Assembly: GCA_008933995.1 (NCBI GenBank)
Contig: WARS01000007.1
Coordinates: 7,856,423-7,920,422, forward strand
DNA from: Datnioides undecimradiatus
Lineage: Eukaryota; Chordata; Actinopteri; Lobotiformes; Datnioididae
Direction: 5' to 3'
Length of the DNA: 64,000 nucleotides
Below, piece after piece: positions 52,449-64,000 of the stretch. Each line of letters opens with the position of its first letter. Positions within the stretch are counted from its first letter, which is position 1. The notes under the pieces are model-generated. The model worked only from the letters and a program-made list of their open reading frames with translations, did no database searches and had not been told where the DNA came from. The translations under genes and the position numbers were made by a program.

Positions 52449-54137
52449 CGTATCCTGACTTGATGCATAATTTAGAACATGTGCAGGAGAAAATCTTTTT
52501 CATAAATGAGAGCTTATAGCAGCAAAGGAGGAGAGCATTCAGAAGATGAAACTGATGTTTTTATCTCTGTGTCCATCACCTCTTCAGAGAGTAAAATCTG
52601 GCTATCTTGTTTTGTTCTTGCTCAGCGTTTTATGCATTTGGTTTTATTTTTGTTCTTATTTATCTTTTTCTTCATAAACTCTTCATTTTGTTCTGCCTGT
52701 AAATGTCCATTTACCTCTGCCCTGCAGTTCTGTGGCTGTGCCCCATTTCCATACTACATATTAGCTGTAGACCCTGTGTACGATATATATTAGTTTTCAT
52801 CATAAACTATCTTGGAGTTAGGACACAAGAAATCAGTGCACTTTAGTGCTCATAGAAAATGACAGCAGACTTTGTAAAGTTGATGAGAAAACAAAATGAT
52901 TTTCAAACAATTGTATGTTTTTCTCAGCAGCCTGATTACAATCCACATTTCTCATCTATATGTAGCTCCTCTTTTTCCTCTGAGCATTGCACTGTGGGAT
53001 AGTCAACTGCTTTGTAATAAATCCAAAACTGTTTTGAGTCAGCTGATGATTTCTTGATTATACTTTAAACTGCCATGTTTCCAGTGTGCACACAGTCTCA
53101 AAACCTGGTTAAGTACAAGTTGCTGGTGCTGGGACAAGGACGATACTGATCTCTGCTCATGGAAGAAGGACTGTAACTCACACCTGTTGTCATTATCAGT
53201 TAATCTGCTGATTGTTTTCTTGATTAATCACAGAACTGCGAAACTTCTTCAGTTAAGAGCCCAAAAGCCCAAAAAACTTTACTTTATTATAATCAAAGTC
53301 AATGAAAAGTACCATTTTCTCACATTTGTAAAACATGAGCCATGAACTGAGCACTAAATAGGTTAATGTCTCTGAATCAAGGAATCGAGTAATCTACTGA
53401 TTGTCTCAGTTCTACACTGAAGCTTTGTCTATCATTCTTGTGTCGGTAATCCACTGCATTATGTTCCACTCACCTACTTTTTCACCACAACCAGGAGTTT
53501 GGTTTGGTCGCATTAAAGCTGCGCCTCCTGCTGAGTCTGCTGTTTTGTGGATGACTGTTCGGTGATGTGTCAGTACGTCGAGCACAATCACCAACGACTG
53601 CAGGACACACTGATCTTGGAGATGGCAGAGGCGTTGTGAATTATGCCGCAGCAGCTCTGAGACATTTTTTAGACTTTCTCTACAAACTCTGCTTGCCTTT
53701 TAAATCAGCGGTAACTGACATTAAACCATAGTGACCACAGCTGCTGTTCTCTGTAAAAACAACTCACCCACTTGTTCACTGGTCCAGAATCCGACTGAGG
53801 CAGAGCAATGGCTGTAAACACTGCGCGTCCGTGCTTTGGCATTCATGTGTGCACACACGTGTATCATGTGTTTATATTTAAACAACAGCGTCATGTTTTC
53901 GATTAGGTTCATCTTGTGTTTACACTCATCTGTTCAGGCTCATGAACGCGTGTATGTGAGTGCGTGTGCACGTGTGTGAGTGTTTGTGTGAGTGTTTGTG
54001 TGAGCGTTTGTGGGAGATATCATTGTGGAATGTTGGAGATGTCTACCCATGAAAACAAACTTTCAATCTGTTTCTTATTGCTGTCCTATTTGTTCTATGG
54101 GACTCAAAGCAAGGGGTCCATATGGCATGCTGAGCCC

Positions 54138-54159
54138 GTGTGTGTGTGTGTGTGTGTGT
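54138..54159. repeat. (GT)n microsatellite
   Basis: A 22-bp GT run. A GTGTGAGTGTTT-type irregular tract lies at about 53950-54010. Confidence 0.8.
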
Positions 54160-54682
54160 TCGCATGATGTCAAGGTCGAGCTGTTATATTCAGTTTCTGA
54201 CTGCCTGCCATCTCTCTTGACACTGAAGTTTTGCTTTTAATTGGTCGAAATCATCTGAGTCTAATCGCAGCAGGGGCAGTCATAACTGGTTGTGAGGCAG
54301 TAAATTAAGATGTGGTCTGGCTAAAGTGGCTCTCTGACTGCAAAGGACTGGTAATGTTGTTTTTCAAGCATCAACAATGAGAACTGCTGTGTTAATTTGA
54401 CCAAAGTAAAAACACCAAAACTCACATCAAGACGACAAGTGATCAGTTACTATTACAATCTTTGTCTACTCACAAGCAATGAGTGAAGGTTTCCGCAGAT
54501 GGTTTATGACAAGAGTTAAAGCTTTCACACAGCAGAGCTTGTTAAAGTCTTGGGGGAATGTCAAGTAAAGAGTCATGCTGCAGGTCTTTTAGGTCTCTGA
54601 GTCTGCCAGGTCAAAACTTGAGACTTGAGATCTTTCTGCTTTTAAGTTGTAAGTCAAGTCTTTAGGGAGACAAGAGTCAAGT

Positions 54683-54754
54683 AAGTCCAAGTCAGCAGTC
54701 AAGTCCACGTCAGCAGTCAAGTCCTCGTCAGCATTCAAGTCCAAGTCAAGTCTC
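54683..54754. repeat. minisatellite, 4 x 18 bp
   Basis: Four direct copies of the unit aagtccaagtcagcagtc at 54683, 54701, 54719 and 54737, with one to four substitutions each. The last copy reads aagtccaagtcaagtctc, the core of the 32-bp minisatellite 4 kb away. Degenerate related AAGTC motifs extend from about 54600. Confidence 0.9.
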
Positions 54755-54894
54755 AAGGAATAAAACAAGTCTTTGGTCTATAGCTCTGAAACACACTCGA
54801 AATAAATAATTTGTTCATTAGCATTCACACAAATAAAACTGACATGCTTGACATGAACATGATCTCACATCAGTGATCACCTCCTACCAACAGC

Positions 54895-55060
54895 ATTAGC
54901 AGGCGCCTGTTGATGTTACGCTAGCAGCACTTTGAGCTAAACGCTAATTGCAGCATGCTAACATCCTGAGGCATCAGAAGGAAAACTGGTAGATCACCAA
55001 AGCTGTGTCAGTTTATCCAATAGTTTTTGAGATGTTTGACTCTGGAGCAATGCTGGGAAC
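54895..55060. repeat. teleost interspersed repeat remnant
   Basis: Blocks such as gcatgctaacatcctgag, gtagatcaccaaagctgtg and tccaatagtttttgag resemble the degenerate non-coding repeat also seen at about 16.4 kb. A (AAC)n tract follows at about 55096-55130. Confidence 0.35.
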
Positions 55061-55452
55061 TGACTAACCAACCAACAGGCAAATATGTAAAACAAAACAA
55101 CAACAACAACACAACAACAACAACAACAAATTTAGTGTAAAGCAGTAAGCTCTCATTCCAAAAGAACACGATCCTCATAGCAGTTAAATATTACAAACTC
55201 GTGTTTCCGCTGCTTCATCCAGAATGAGAATTTTCCACTTGTGTGCATCTCAAGCTCATTACAGAAACAATCTGAGCATCAAAAAAAGAAAAAAAATACT
55301 CTTGAATTAAAAAATGTCCACTCTAACAAACAAGTCTTTCTTCCAGGTCTGCATAAGCTTTGTAAAGTCTGGGATGTCACAAGTGAAATGGAGGCTTTTT
55401 CTCCACTAGTGAATTAACAACATTGGCTAATGTCATTAGCTGCACCGCCGAC

Positions 55453-55468
55453 TGATTGACAGCAGATG
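55453..55468 (+). promoter_or_regulatory. candidate PBX/MEIS site abutting an E-box
   Basis: TGATTGACAG, a composite PBX-MEIS/PREP consensus, is followed without a gap by the E-box CAGATG. Surrounding sequence (55370-55520) is repeat-free with TAAT/ATTA cores. The site lies about 130 bp downstream, in transcription direction, of the exon B-C intron, i.e. in the intron after the exon at 55595-55742. Binding is inference. Confidence 0.3.
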
Positions 55469-55594
55469 ATTTGTGATTAAGGATGTCATCAACACTACAT
55501 GTGACTTCTCTAAGTGACAGCAAAGCTGCATGCCGATAAAGAGAAACCGCAATATTTCTGACTATGCATTGCTATCAAGACACAGGTGTCTTAC

Positions 55595-55742
55595 CCATGA
55601 TGCTATCTGTGCCATTGGTGGGGGCTGTGCAAGAGGCAGTGCTGTAGTGATTGGCCCCGCCTCCGCTCCCTCCCCCTCGGTGGAAGCTGGACATGGGAGG
55701 AAGGCTGGAGCTGATGTCTGCAGACGAGTGCGAGGGGTAGCT
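55595..55742 (-). CDS. tcf4: tcf4 exon, [18 protein letters not shown] segment
   Basis: A 148-bp exon reading [20 protein letters not shown], then a glycine-rich stretch ([15 protein letters not shown]) and [14 protein letters not shown] plus one base. It matches the same segment of mammalian TCF4, except that the glycine run is longer. The acceptor is ccctctgcag and the donor is gtaaga. Confidence 0.97.
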
Positions 55743-56086
55743 CTGCAGAGGGACGGACAGAACTGAGTGAAACTTTAATAACAAGAAACAGGAGAGATTA
55801 CATAAGAACTGAATAAGGCAGTGTTTATCAACACCTATGAGATCTGATTAGTTTGAAAGAATTAACATCTAACGGTTATGTCATGTGTAATATATTACTA
55901 AAAATGACACATTTAACACAAATCACGAGATGTTTGTTTCTCATGAATTGATAAAATGGACTCAAGGTCCACTTACTAGCTTTTTCTGATTATCTTATGC
56001 TCCTTCGAGATACAACTAACTAAGTGAGTATGTAAACTACATTAACTCCACGGAGTGACTTCCTGGAAGGAACTTGTGACTGAACC

Positions 56087-56409
56087 ACTGACTGTATACA
56101 AAGATGGGCGACATGTCAGGTCCCCAAAAGTGAAGTCATAACTTCTGGATTGCCCCCTGCTAGCTGTCTCCAGTATGAGTCATAAGTCCCGCCCCCATCA
56201 TGTCAGCAAAGAGTCATTTTAGGTGATTCTAATCACATGGATTGCTTTTAATTAGTTATTTGATGCTGTGTAAAGGGGGTGTGGCATCATGATTGACAAA
56301 TTGTGTGTGCTTATAATTGAGTCTGGGTGAGTGTGTGCATGGGCAAGACTTAAATACTGCAACCACGCTCTGATCACTACTGTGTGGACTCCTTACATAC
56401 AGTCTATGG
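56087..56409. mobile_element. MITE-like element with actgtat ends
   Basis: The left end reads actgactgtatacaaagatg and the right end reads ttacatacagtctatgg, whose reverse complement is ccatagactgtatgtaa. The two ends are imperfect inverted repeats of the 'catagactgtatataaa' type common in teleosts. The interior contains the typical ttgccccctgctagctg and ataagtcccgcccc blocks. It lies in the tcf4 intron, 44 bp from the exon at 56453-56601. Confidence 0.55.
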
Positions 56410-56452
56410 TCACAGCGTGTTTGCATGCCCTGTGATTGACAGCTCTACTCAC

Positions 56453-56601
56453 CAATCTGTCGTGAGGGTGAATTCCGCAGTAGGAGGAGCTCTGTGCGGG
56501 TCCATGGGCCGAGTTCCCGCCCCCTAGCATGCTGCCGTGGTAACCCTGCTGGCTCATACTGCTACTACTGCTGCTCCAGGGATCGCCACTGTGGTGACCG
56601 T
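56453..56601 (-). CDS. tcf4: tcf4 exon, [13 protein letters not shown] segment
   Basis: A 149-bp exon that completes a split Asp codon, then [20 protein letters not shown] and a glycine/serine-rich stretch ending [14 protein letters not shown]. It corresponds to the mammalian GHHSSDPW...HPHERL segment. The acceptor is tctcgatcag and the donor is gtgagt. Confidence 0.97.
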
Positions 56602-57334
56602 CTGATCGAGAACCACAGAAAGACAGAGAGAGGTACATGTAATGTGCTGCATTGCTGGTTTGAGATCAGCTTTGTCTCTGTGCAGAGCACAAGATCCAAG
56701 CATGCTGAGGTTTCTCTCTGCTGTCAAACCTTCCTGTGACTCAGTCGGTGCGTTTACATGCAGTTTAGTAATCTGACCCACTTTATGCTGTAACCTGATT
56801 TCAGAAAACATCCGTGTAAATGGGACACCTGGTTTTCTGCTTCAGGTTTCAGAATATCCTGGTTACCACAGATTTGTGCAGCACAAACCTGATCTCTGGG
56901 ACCGACTGTACCTTTTAAAATTATATAACGAGACATCTCAAACAAAATTCTGTTTCAAAGTCGAATTACCTTCGTACATCAGTGCTGACAATGATATGAA
57001 ACTGCAGGTAACAAAGCAAAGGCTGAAATAACAACTATGCCTTTTTTGGCTGTGTTTTAAAAAGAGCAGTGAATCACCCCTGGGAGCTTTGGTATGTATG
57101 TAAAATGCAGTGCCTGCAGAGCAGGAAACACCTCCACTTATTTTTATATTTGGACACCTGTTTGCTTTCAACACTTTCATAGAAAAGCACACATGTTCAT
57201 TGTTTTTGTTACAATAATAAAAAAAATAAAATGTATGACTCAGATCTTTTGAGGATTTTGGTTAAAGAACATCTTTCAGCTCAGGGACCCCGAGCGCTTT
57301 TTTTTTGTGTGATCCAGTATTCACGATGAGCTCA

Positions 57335-57553
<219 letters not shown>

Positions 57554-60208
57554 TCAGAAGTCTGCTGATCAAAATACAGTTTGTTCTTGTAGTAGGCTCA
57601 GAGCTCAACACGCCTAGAAGCTCCATTTCTCCTATTTTCCTCAACAGGATAAAAAAAAAAAAAATCTCCTCTCCTTAAGTCAGACATCAACCCTTTCTCC
57701 ACCTGCAGGTTGACACACAGCTCAATGGGCTGTCAATGGTGTTTGGTCTTTCTCACACTGAAAAACATACAGCAGCTGCTCTGGGAATGCTGTCGAACCT
57801 TTGCTGACAACTGAGTCAGTAGAAGTCTTTTTGAGTTATACACAGACACAATTATTCACAGTAACTTGTTTTTGTAAAAGAAAAAAAGTTTTTAGAGTAA
57901 AAATACTAAAACTAAAAATATGATAAAAACAAAAATATGTGTATTTTAAGCTATTTTAGTCTTTCTTTGAGGAATCTATTTTTAAATAATATTTAAAATA
58001 GTCTATTTAGCTTTTATGTGACTTTTTTAACTATTTAAAATAAGCTCATATATTATCAACACACTTTTTAACAGATTTTTTGTTAGATATTTTATAGATT
58101 TTTTTATTCATAATATGTATGTATGTATTTGTATGTATATGTGTGTGTATACATTTTTGTTATTAAACATGAAGTTCACTCTGCATTTAAACTCTGTTAG
58201 TCTGATTGCATTTACAGTGCCCAACATTTACGCTGCAGTGACCTCTTATGACTAATAACATAGTTCCTGACATGACACTTACAACAGATACCCTGTTGGT
58301 CCTCTCATTCAGACTAGTAAGAAGAGTTAAAGATGAGGGAGGTGGTGATTCTCTGAGCAGCTCCTCTCAGAGGGGCTGCAGCAGCAGCACAGCAGTCATG
58401 CAGCAAACATGCAGTAAAATGTGAGACTGCAAGCAGAACCAGCAGCCTGTCATCACTCAAAACAGGTGACGTTCTTCCTCAGTAACACAGCGGCTGCATG
58501 AGAACACAGTGCCTGTGTTTGGTCATGCCTTCAACTGGGGGTCCCCACAGCATGCCTCGGTGTGTGAGAGAGTGTGTGTGTATGCGCATATAGCGTGCGA
58601 ACACTCAGCCATGACGCTGGCTCGCGCCGCATGACGCAAACCCTCAAACAGCTGTTGAAAGTGCTCCCCTCTCTCTCTGTCTCCCCCACTGACTCACATC
58701 AAAATGAAAAAGCCGCTCCACAGCTCCACCTAATCTACCTCGTTCCTCTAAAAAAGACATGGGCTGCTTTGTTAACTTCACAGTATTTGCATATGGATGG
58801 AACACAGATGTGATAAAACACAGACAGAGGAAACAAAAGAAAAAGATGAATAAAAAACACTTGGGGGCATTATAAAAAACATCATCTCACTTCCCACACT
58901 CCCTGAGAGAAATTATTAAAAACAGAAGAACAGCCTAAAACAGTTTCTGTCAAACAAAAACCTCCTGACTTCTTTTCAGATCACTCAAAGCTCGCCGGTT
59001 TGCTGAAGCTTTCAGCTTTAACTTTGAGGGGATAAACAGAGCGCTGGTTTCCTTTTCATTACAGTCCTGTAATCTTTAAGTAAAAGCCTTCTACCTTGTT
59101 TTGCAGAAACTACTCAGGTGTGCACAGATGTGACAATGCATGGAGAAAGAAGAGATTGAAGCCGATAGACACTGGCTATGTTCAGTACTTTGAATGTCTT
59201 CACTTGATGTCTTTCTTTTACTGACCCCCCCGGTGACGCATACACTAAGTGAAGTTCTCAGGAAAGGAACAAGGGATTCAATTAGGACGAGAATATAAAT
59301 AATGCCATTACTGTGATGAAAGTATTTTTAGGATGTACTAGGAGACCACTCATGAGTCAAGTTAGGACAACACCCAGATGAGAACATTATCTGGAATGGA
59401 ACGGTCTGAAAACATTGATACAACCTTTGTCTATGACTACATTTTGACCTCCAAAGCCCATAATAGTGAGTCTGCATATTTAAGCTCTTTCTATTTCCAC
59501 TAATGTCTGCTTTACATCACACTTTGCAGTATCAACCAGTGTTTGATGCTGGTTGCTATAGGGTCGCCGTGCTGCTGTGTCTCTGACTTTTAAAGTATTT
59601 GTGTTCTGGTTTCCAGACATTTCTACACATTACAACAATGAAAACTTTTTCACATTAATCTGTTAACATGTAATGGGGCTGACAAAAGAGAGCAGACTTG
59701 ATGTTTCATGTTTGAACGGCAGAAAAAAAAAAATATCCGTCAGTACACGGTATGCACTTGAAGATATTCACCAAAAAAGTTCAATCACTCCATATGTTCA
59801 CAATTCTTTGTTTCACACAGCTGTGCTGTGTTTCGGAGCGTAGCCTTGTGTCGACTGTGTTTACTTCCTACTGGTCCCGGAAAGACGCCAACACAGCGAT
59901 AAACGCCACAACAATCAGGATGTCTAAGTAGCAGGGAACACTGGGAACTGTGGGAATGAAAGGCTGAGGTCAGGAAACTCCGCACACAGCAACCCACCCA
60001 CACACACACTCACTGACAAACTTGCAGACACACCAAAGTAAACGTGCAGATGTAAGGTGCTAAGAGAAGCTAATCAGCTTTGGGAGAGGTTGTTGCCTTC
60101 CCACAATGCACCTTGCACAACTTTTGAAGACCCAAAATTTAGTCTTTTGGTCTTTTCAGTCTCAGAACACAATCTCTTTCACACACACTCTCGCACTCTC
60201 TTCCTCTC

Positions 60209-60212
<4 letters not shown>

Positions 60213-60256
<44 letters not shown>
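60213..60256. repeat. (CA)n microsatellite
   Basis: A 44-bp pure CA run, GT in the tcf4 transcript. Confidence 0.95.
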
Positions 60257-60258
<2 letters not shown>

Positions 60259-61984
60259 AGAAACACACACTGTGTCTGTAGATGTCATTAGAGCTAAACT
60301 AAAATTCCCTCAAACTTCCTCCTCCTCCTCTTCTTCCCCTCTGAGAACTGTCTTTGTGCACTGATGATAAAACCACATTTATTGACCCAAAGCATGTACA
60401 AGAAAATCACACATACACACATTTACACACACACACACACACACACTTGTGTTGCGCTTGTTGAAAATATTTAGATTTATGTCTCATGTCGTACAGGCAT
60501 ATTTTCCCATTGAATGTGTTGTTCGACTGGTGACGAAAGGCTGTGATTTGTGTGTGTGTATTTATGTAAGTGTGTGCATGTTTTCGTGTGTGTGCTAGAC
60601 AGACAGAAACAGGTGCAGAGTGTTTAAGTCTGAAGAATGCAGAGAGACACAATAACAACCCAACTTCCTGCGGCCTGTAACACACACACACACACACACG
60701 TGTGCGCACACAGACACCCAACACACACATGCACTCACACACAGGAGTATCAGCATTCCCACAGTCAGCGAGTGGACCTTGAGCCAATCAGAGAAAACCT
60801 CGACAGTGTTGTCAATTCACTGACAACTGGTAAACCACAGACCAAAGACAGATACTGTGAGCCACGATAGACACCAGAGTGTCTCCAATCAATAGCATTC
60901 ACATGCAGCTATTTTTCATGGCACACCACAGCTGGAGATGCCGTTCACTTGCTTATATCAAATAGTTACCACATGAATATAAGCTTGTCTAAAATGGACT
61001 GACATTAAAAGGATTTGTCCTACAACTAAAACAGAACAGAAACCAGTTTAACTAGAATTTTGTGCCATGATATAAAATACAGCCAGCCAAACCGGATCTC
61101 TGTGAAGTCCATGCACAACAACAGAAACACAATGCAACAAGTGGAGCCGGTGCTAGTAATGGGACTGAAACCAATGAATTAGAGACAATAGAAATGTGCC
61201 TTTGTACAGAGAATTGAACGGGAATCTATTAAAGCTGTTCAGAAAACTACATATAGCACAATAGAAACAATAGAACTCTGCTTTCTTTGAACAACAATGA
61301 ACATTGAACAAGGCCACTTCCTCACAACATCCTTACAAACTTACAATGAAGACCTGAAGTGGAATCAGTCAAAGTGGTCTTCTGTGCCACAGTGGAAATA
61401 ATGCATTTGATGTGCTGGAGTAGAAACAGAACAGAAACCAGCCCAATCAGTCACCAATCAGAGGAAACACAGTGGAAACCAGGAGAAACTGTAAATCAAT
61501 TATTGTATTACAACAGAAACCAGTACAATCGATTCCCTGCACGTACAACCCAGTTGAACCCATTGCTTTCTGGAACAATAACAGATAGTCCTAATAGAAA
61601 CCAGTTGAGCCTGTTGTGTACAAGGATTGAATCCAGTAGATGCAGTTGTGTAACCTCCTGCTGTGTCGTGGTGTTTGACGGATTGAGCGAATCCTCACAG
61701 AACACAAAACATCACAGATTTCATCAAAGCTTCGCCCCGTGTCGCCCGCGGCAACAAGACGAGAAAATAAAGACGCATTCCAAGGAAAAGTGATTCCTCA
61801 TGGAGCCGACACAGCACACACACACACACAAAATGTATCCAGAGCAGCCAGCTGTGTGACTCACTGACCTGAGCCACAGGTACAAACACAACAGGAACAG
61901 CAACTGACCCTTAATTAGAAAAAGACTCCAATGAATTGAATAAAGGAACCATTTGACCATGCTGTAATCTAGTCATTTTGTCTA

Positions 61985-62033
61985 ATAGATGTAAACAAAA
62001 ATATATATATATATAATTTTTGTTTACATCTAT
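61985..62033. repeat. perfect 18-bp inverted repeat around an AT loop, with two forkhead motifs
   Basis: The left arm atagatgtaaacaaaaat and right arm atttttgtttacatctat are exact reverse complements, separated by a 13-bp alternating AT loop that itself can pair. Each arm contains the forkhead core GTAAACA/TGTTTAC. An additional TA run follows to 62047. Cruciform extrusion or a MITE origin are both possible. Confidence 0.85.
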
Positions 62034-64000
62034 ATATATATATATATGATGTTTTCCTCTGATTGAGAGTCACAAAGCTCCAGAAAGCAAGAAGCCAAAG
62101 AGGGTGAATTTACGCCACATTTCTAAAAAAAACAGTAGACCAGCATCACAGAAAAACCAGAAACTAATTAAATGAATAAACAACTATAAGTGAGGAAAAA
62201 GGGAGCATATGGGAACAAAAGGCAGTATCATGACTGTGGAGGTTTAAGTTAGAATTAGGGCAACATTAAAAGAAGAGAGAGAGAGAGGGGAAAGAAACAA
62301 AGAAACTTTCTTTTCTCTGCAGTGTTTCAGCTCTAACTTGTTGACAGCGAGGGAAATGCTGCCGGGCCCTGAAGGGTTTCGTTAAAAAGAGACTGCAAAG
62401 AGAAAGGAAAAAACAATAAATGGAGGGGGGAAAAAAAGTGAAATGCTAAAAGTTGGATGCAGATAAAAAGACAGTAAACGGAAACAAACGAGAGAAAAAT
62501 GGAAGGAGAGTAAAGAAAGGAGGAAAAGAAGGAGGAGGCTTTTGGTCTTTGTTTAGTGTTTGATGCTTCTCCTCTAGGTTATTGTGTCCAAATGTGGGGA
62601 GCATCTGCTCAGCCTCTCTGTCTCTCCTCTGCTCTGACAGAAAGGGAAGGACGAGACAGAGGAGAGATGAGCTCCTCCTTCTCCTCGTCTTCCTCTTCAG
62701 TACCTCCCCAGACACACATTCAGAAGTTAAGATGAGTCTAAAAATGTTTTAGTTTTAACACAAAGGCCACTTGTTAACATCTCAGTGTTACATCTGATTT
62801 TGTGGTTAAACAAGATGTTACACAAGATATTGTATGTGCAAATCTTCAAAGAATCAAAGCGACTCAGAGTGCAACAACTGGATGCCATGTACAACTGGCT
62901 CAATCTGTAGAGACAATGAAAATCAATTCCATGAATTCAAATACTGATTTGTTGATGAGCAAACTTTGTCTGTGACATTTAATTTCATTTTTCTTTTTTT
63001 TGGGGGGATATGGGTAAGTGGATTTATATTCAGTCACCCGCAATAACAAATTTGAGAAAGTGTGATTTTGGTGTGGTGTTTGTGGGGAAAAAAATCTACA
63101 ATCATTTTACAGCTGAGGCTGATGGGAAAGTCATTAGCGTTACAGGTTGTTGGTCACACAGCAATGGCATCTATCTAGCAGATGTTGAGAGATTTCAGGG
63201 GATAATTGGAAAGCTTGACCCACTGGTGGCTCTTCACAGCCACTGAGACGCAATGTCTGAGAGTTGTGAGTGTATATTCAATATTTCGTGCTGATCAGTG
63301 AGGAAAACGTAGAGAGGTGAAAACTCTCTGGAGAAGATGTCTTTAGGATTCATTCTCCGGGGACCTTCAGTATCTGTACAAGGTGTAAAATCCATCCAGT
63401 AGCTGAGGCTTTTCAGTCTGAACTGACAAAACTCACCATCTCACCATTAAAGCCGCACTGATAGCATGTCTACCAGTGGCAGCATTTGTTGTCCAAATGT
63501 CTCAAAATGATTTAACATTTTCCAGGCAAGACCTCTTGAGGCCATTGATGTCTGGGTGAATGGAGGGGTTAGCACAGCCTCGGACTTAGGACGCAAGGAA
63601 CTGTTCACAACTCACCTCCTACCTACAGCCAATGTTGGTCTCCTTTAACCCCGACAACCTGTCCACAACGTATCCAAATGGTGTTTGATGAACCGCACAT
63701 TGAAAAAAAGAGTTCAAAGCAGGGAAAATGCTAATGTAGGACGTTTTGGTGATGATGCTTAGCAACAAACGGCCAAGTTTTGACCAACAGGCTTCAGCAG
63801 GACAGGTCCACATCTGGCTGTCAGGTCGTTTTCACAGTCCGACCTCAGGCTACCTGGCGTTACTGAGAGCGAAGAGCCAAATAGGATAAATAGGTCTTGA
63901 TGATGACGATCATCGGGTTTTGTTTCCGACTCGCTTTCAAGTTTTGTGTTTAACACGACCCCATAAATACACGTCCACAGACTGACAGCAGCCAGACAGA

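Noticed and set aside
54683..54754. Regular short direct repeats resembling a CRISPR array
   Set aside because: Head-to-tail copies without spacers in a vertebrate intron; this is a minisatellite.

Overview
The window is vertebrate nuclear DNA, most likely from a teleost fish. It is AT-rich and intron-dominated, full of CA/GT and GA/CT microsatellites, and carries remnants of short interspersed elements and MITE-like elements of types common in spiny-rayed fishes. No bacterial or viral gene organisation is present.

The one gene that can be named with confidence is tcf4 (E2-2, a class I bHLH E-protein) on the minus strand. Eleven coding exons run from 57520 down to 30157, and every junction is GT-AG. 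Their reading phases join into one open frame of 506 codons including the stop (1518 nt), or 509 amino acids if a 12-nt RSRS cassette is included. The exons cover the common core that begins [12 protein letters not shown], activation domain 2 (LH motif), the region upstream of the bHLH, the bHLH domain and the C-terminus. The sequence favours tcf4 over tcf12 and tcf3: [10 protein letters not shown] in helix 1/loop, and a GQM C-terminus. The N-terminal exons, the nuclear localisation exon and the alternative first exons were not found and probably lie beyond 64000, so the intron upstream of 57520 exceeds 6.4 kb.

A twelfth exon begins at 28082 behind a very strong acceptor. It holds the 3' UTR, and probably an alternative coding end that replaces the GQM stop with SKVPEFIKMMSDHFL. 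The UTR may run to about 22.6 kb.

From 22.6 kb to 13.0 kb the DNA looks intergenic. At 12.6-13.0 kb a CpG-rich block with minus-strand splice donors looks like the promoter and first exon of a second gene on the same strand. A short candidate start-codon exon lies at 934-992. In human the next gene downstream of TCF4 on the same strand is CCDC68, so this could be its fish counterpart, but no protein evidence is visible here.

The introns hold several points of interest: two related minisatellites (4 x 32 bp and 4 x 18 bp), a CA repeat next to a 5' splice site, MITE-like insertions (one about 40 bp from an exon), a 49-bp hairpin carrying paired forkhead motifs, and homeodomain/octamer-rich stretches that may be conserved enhancers.
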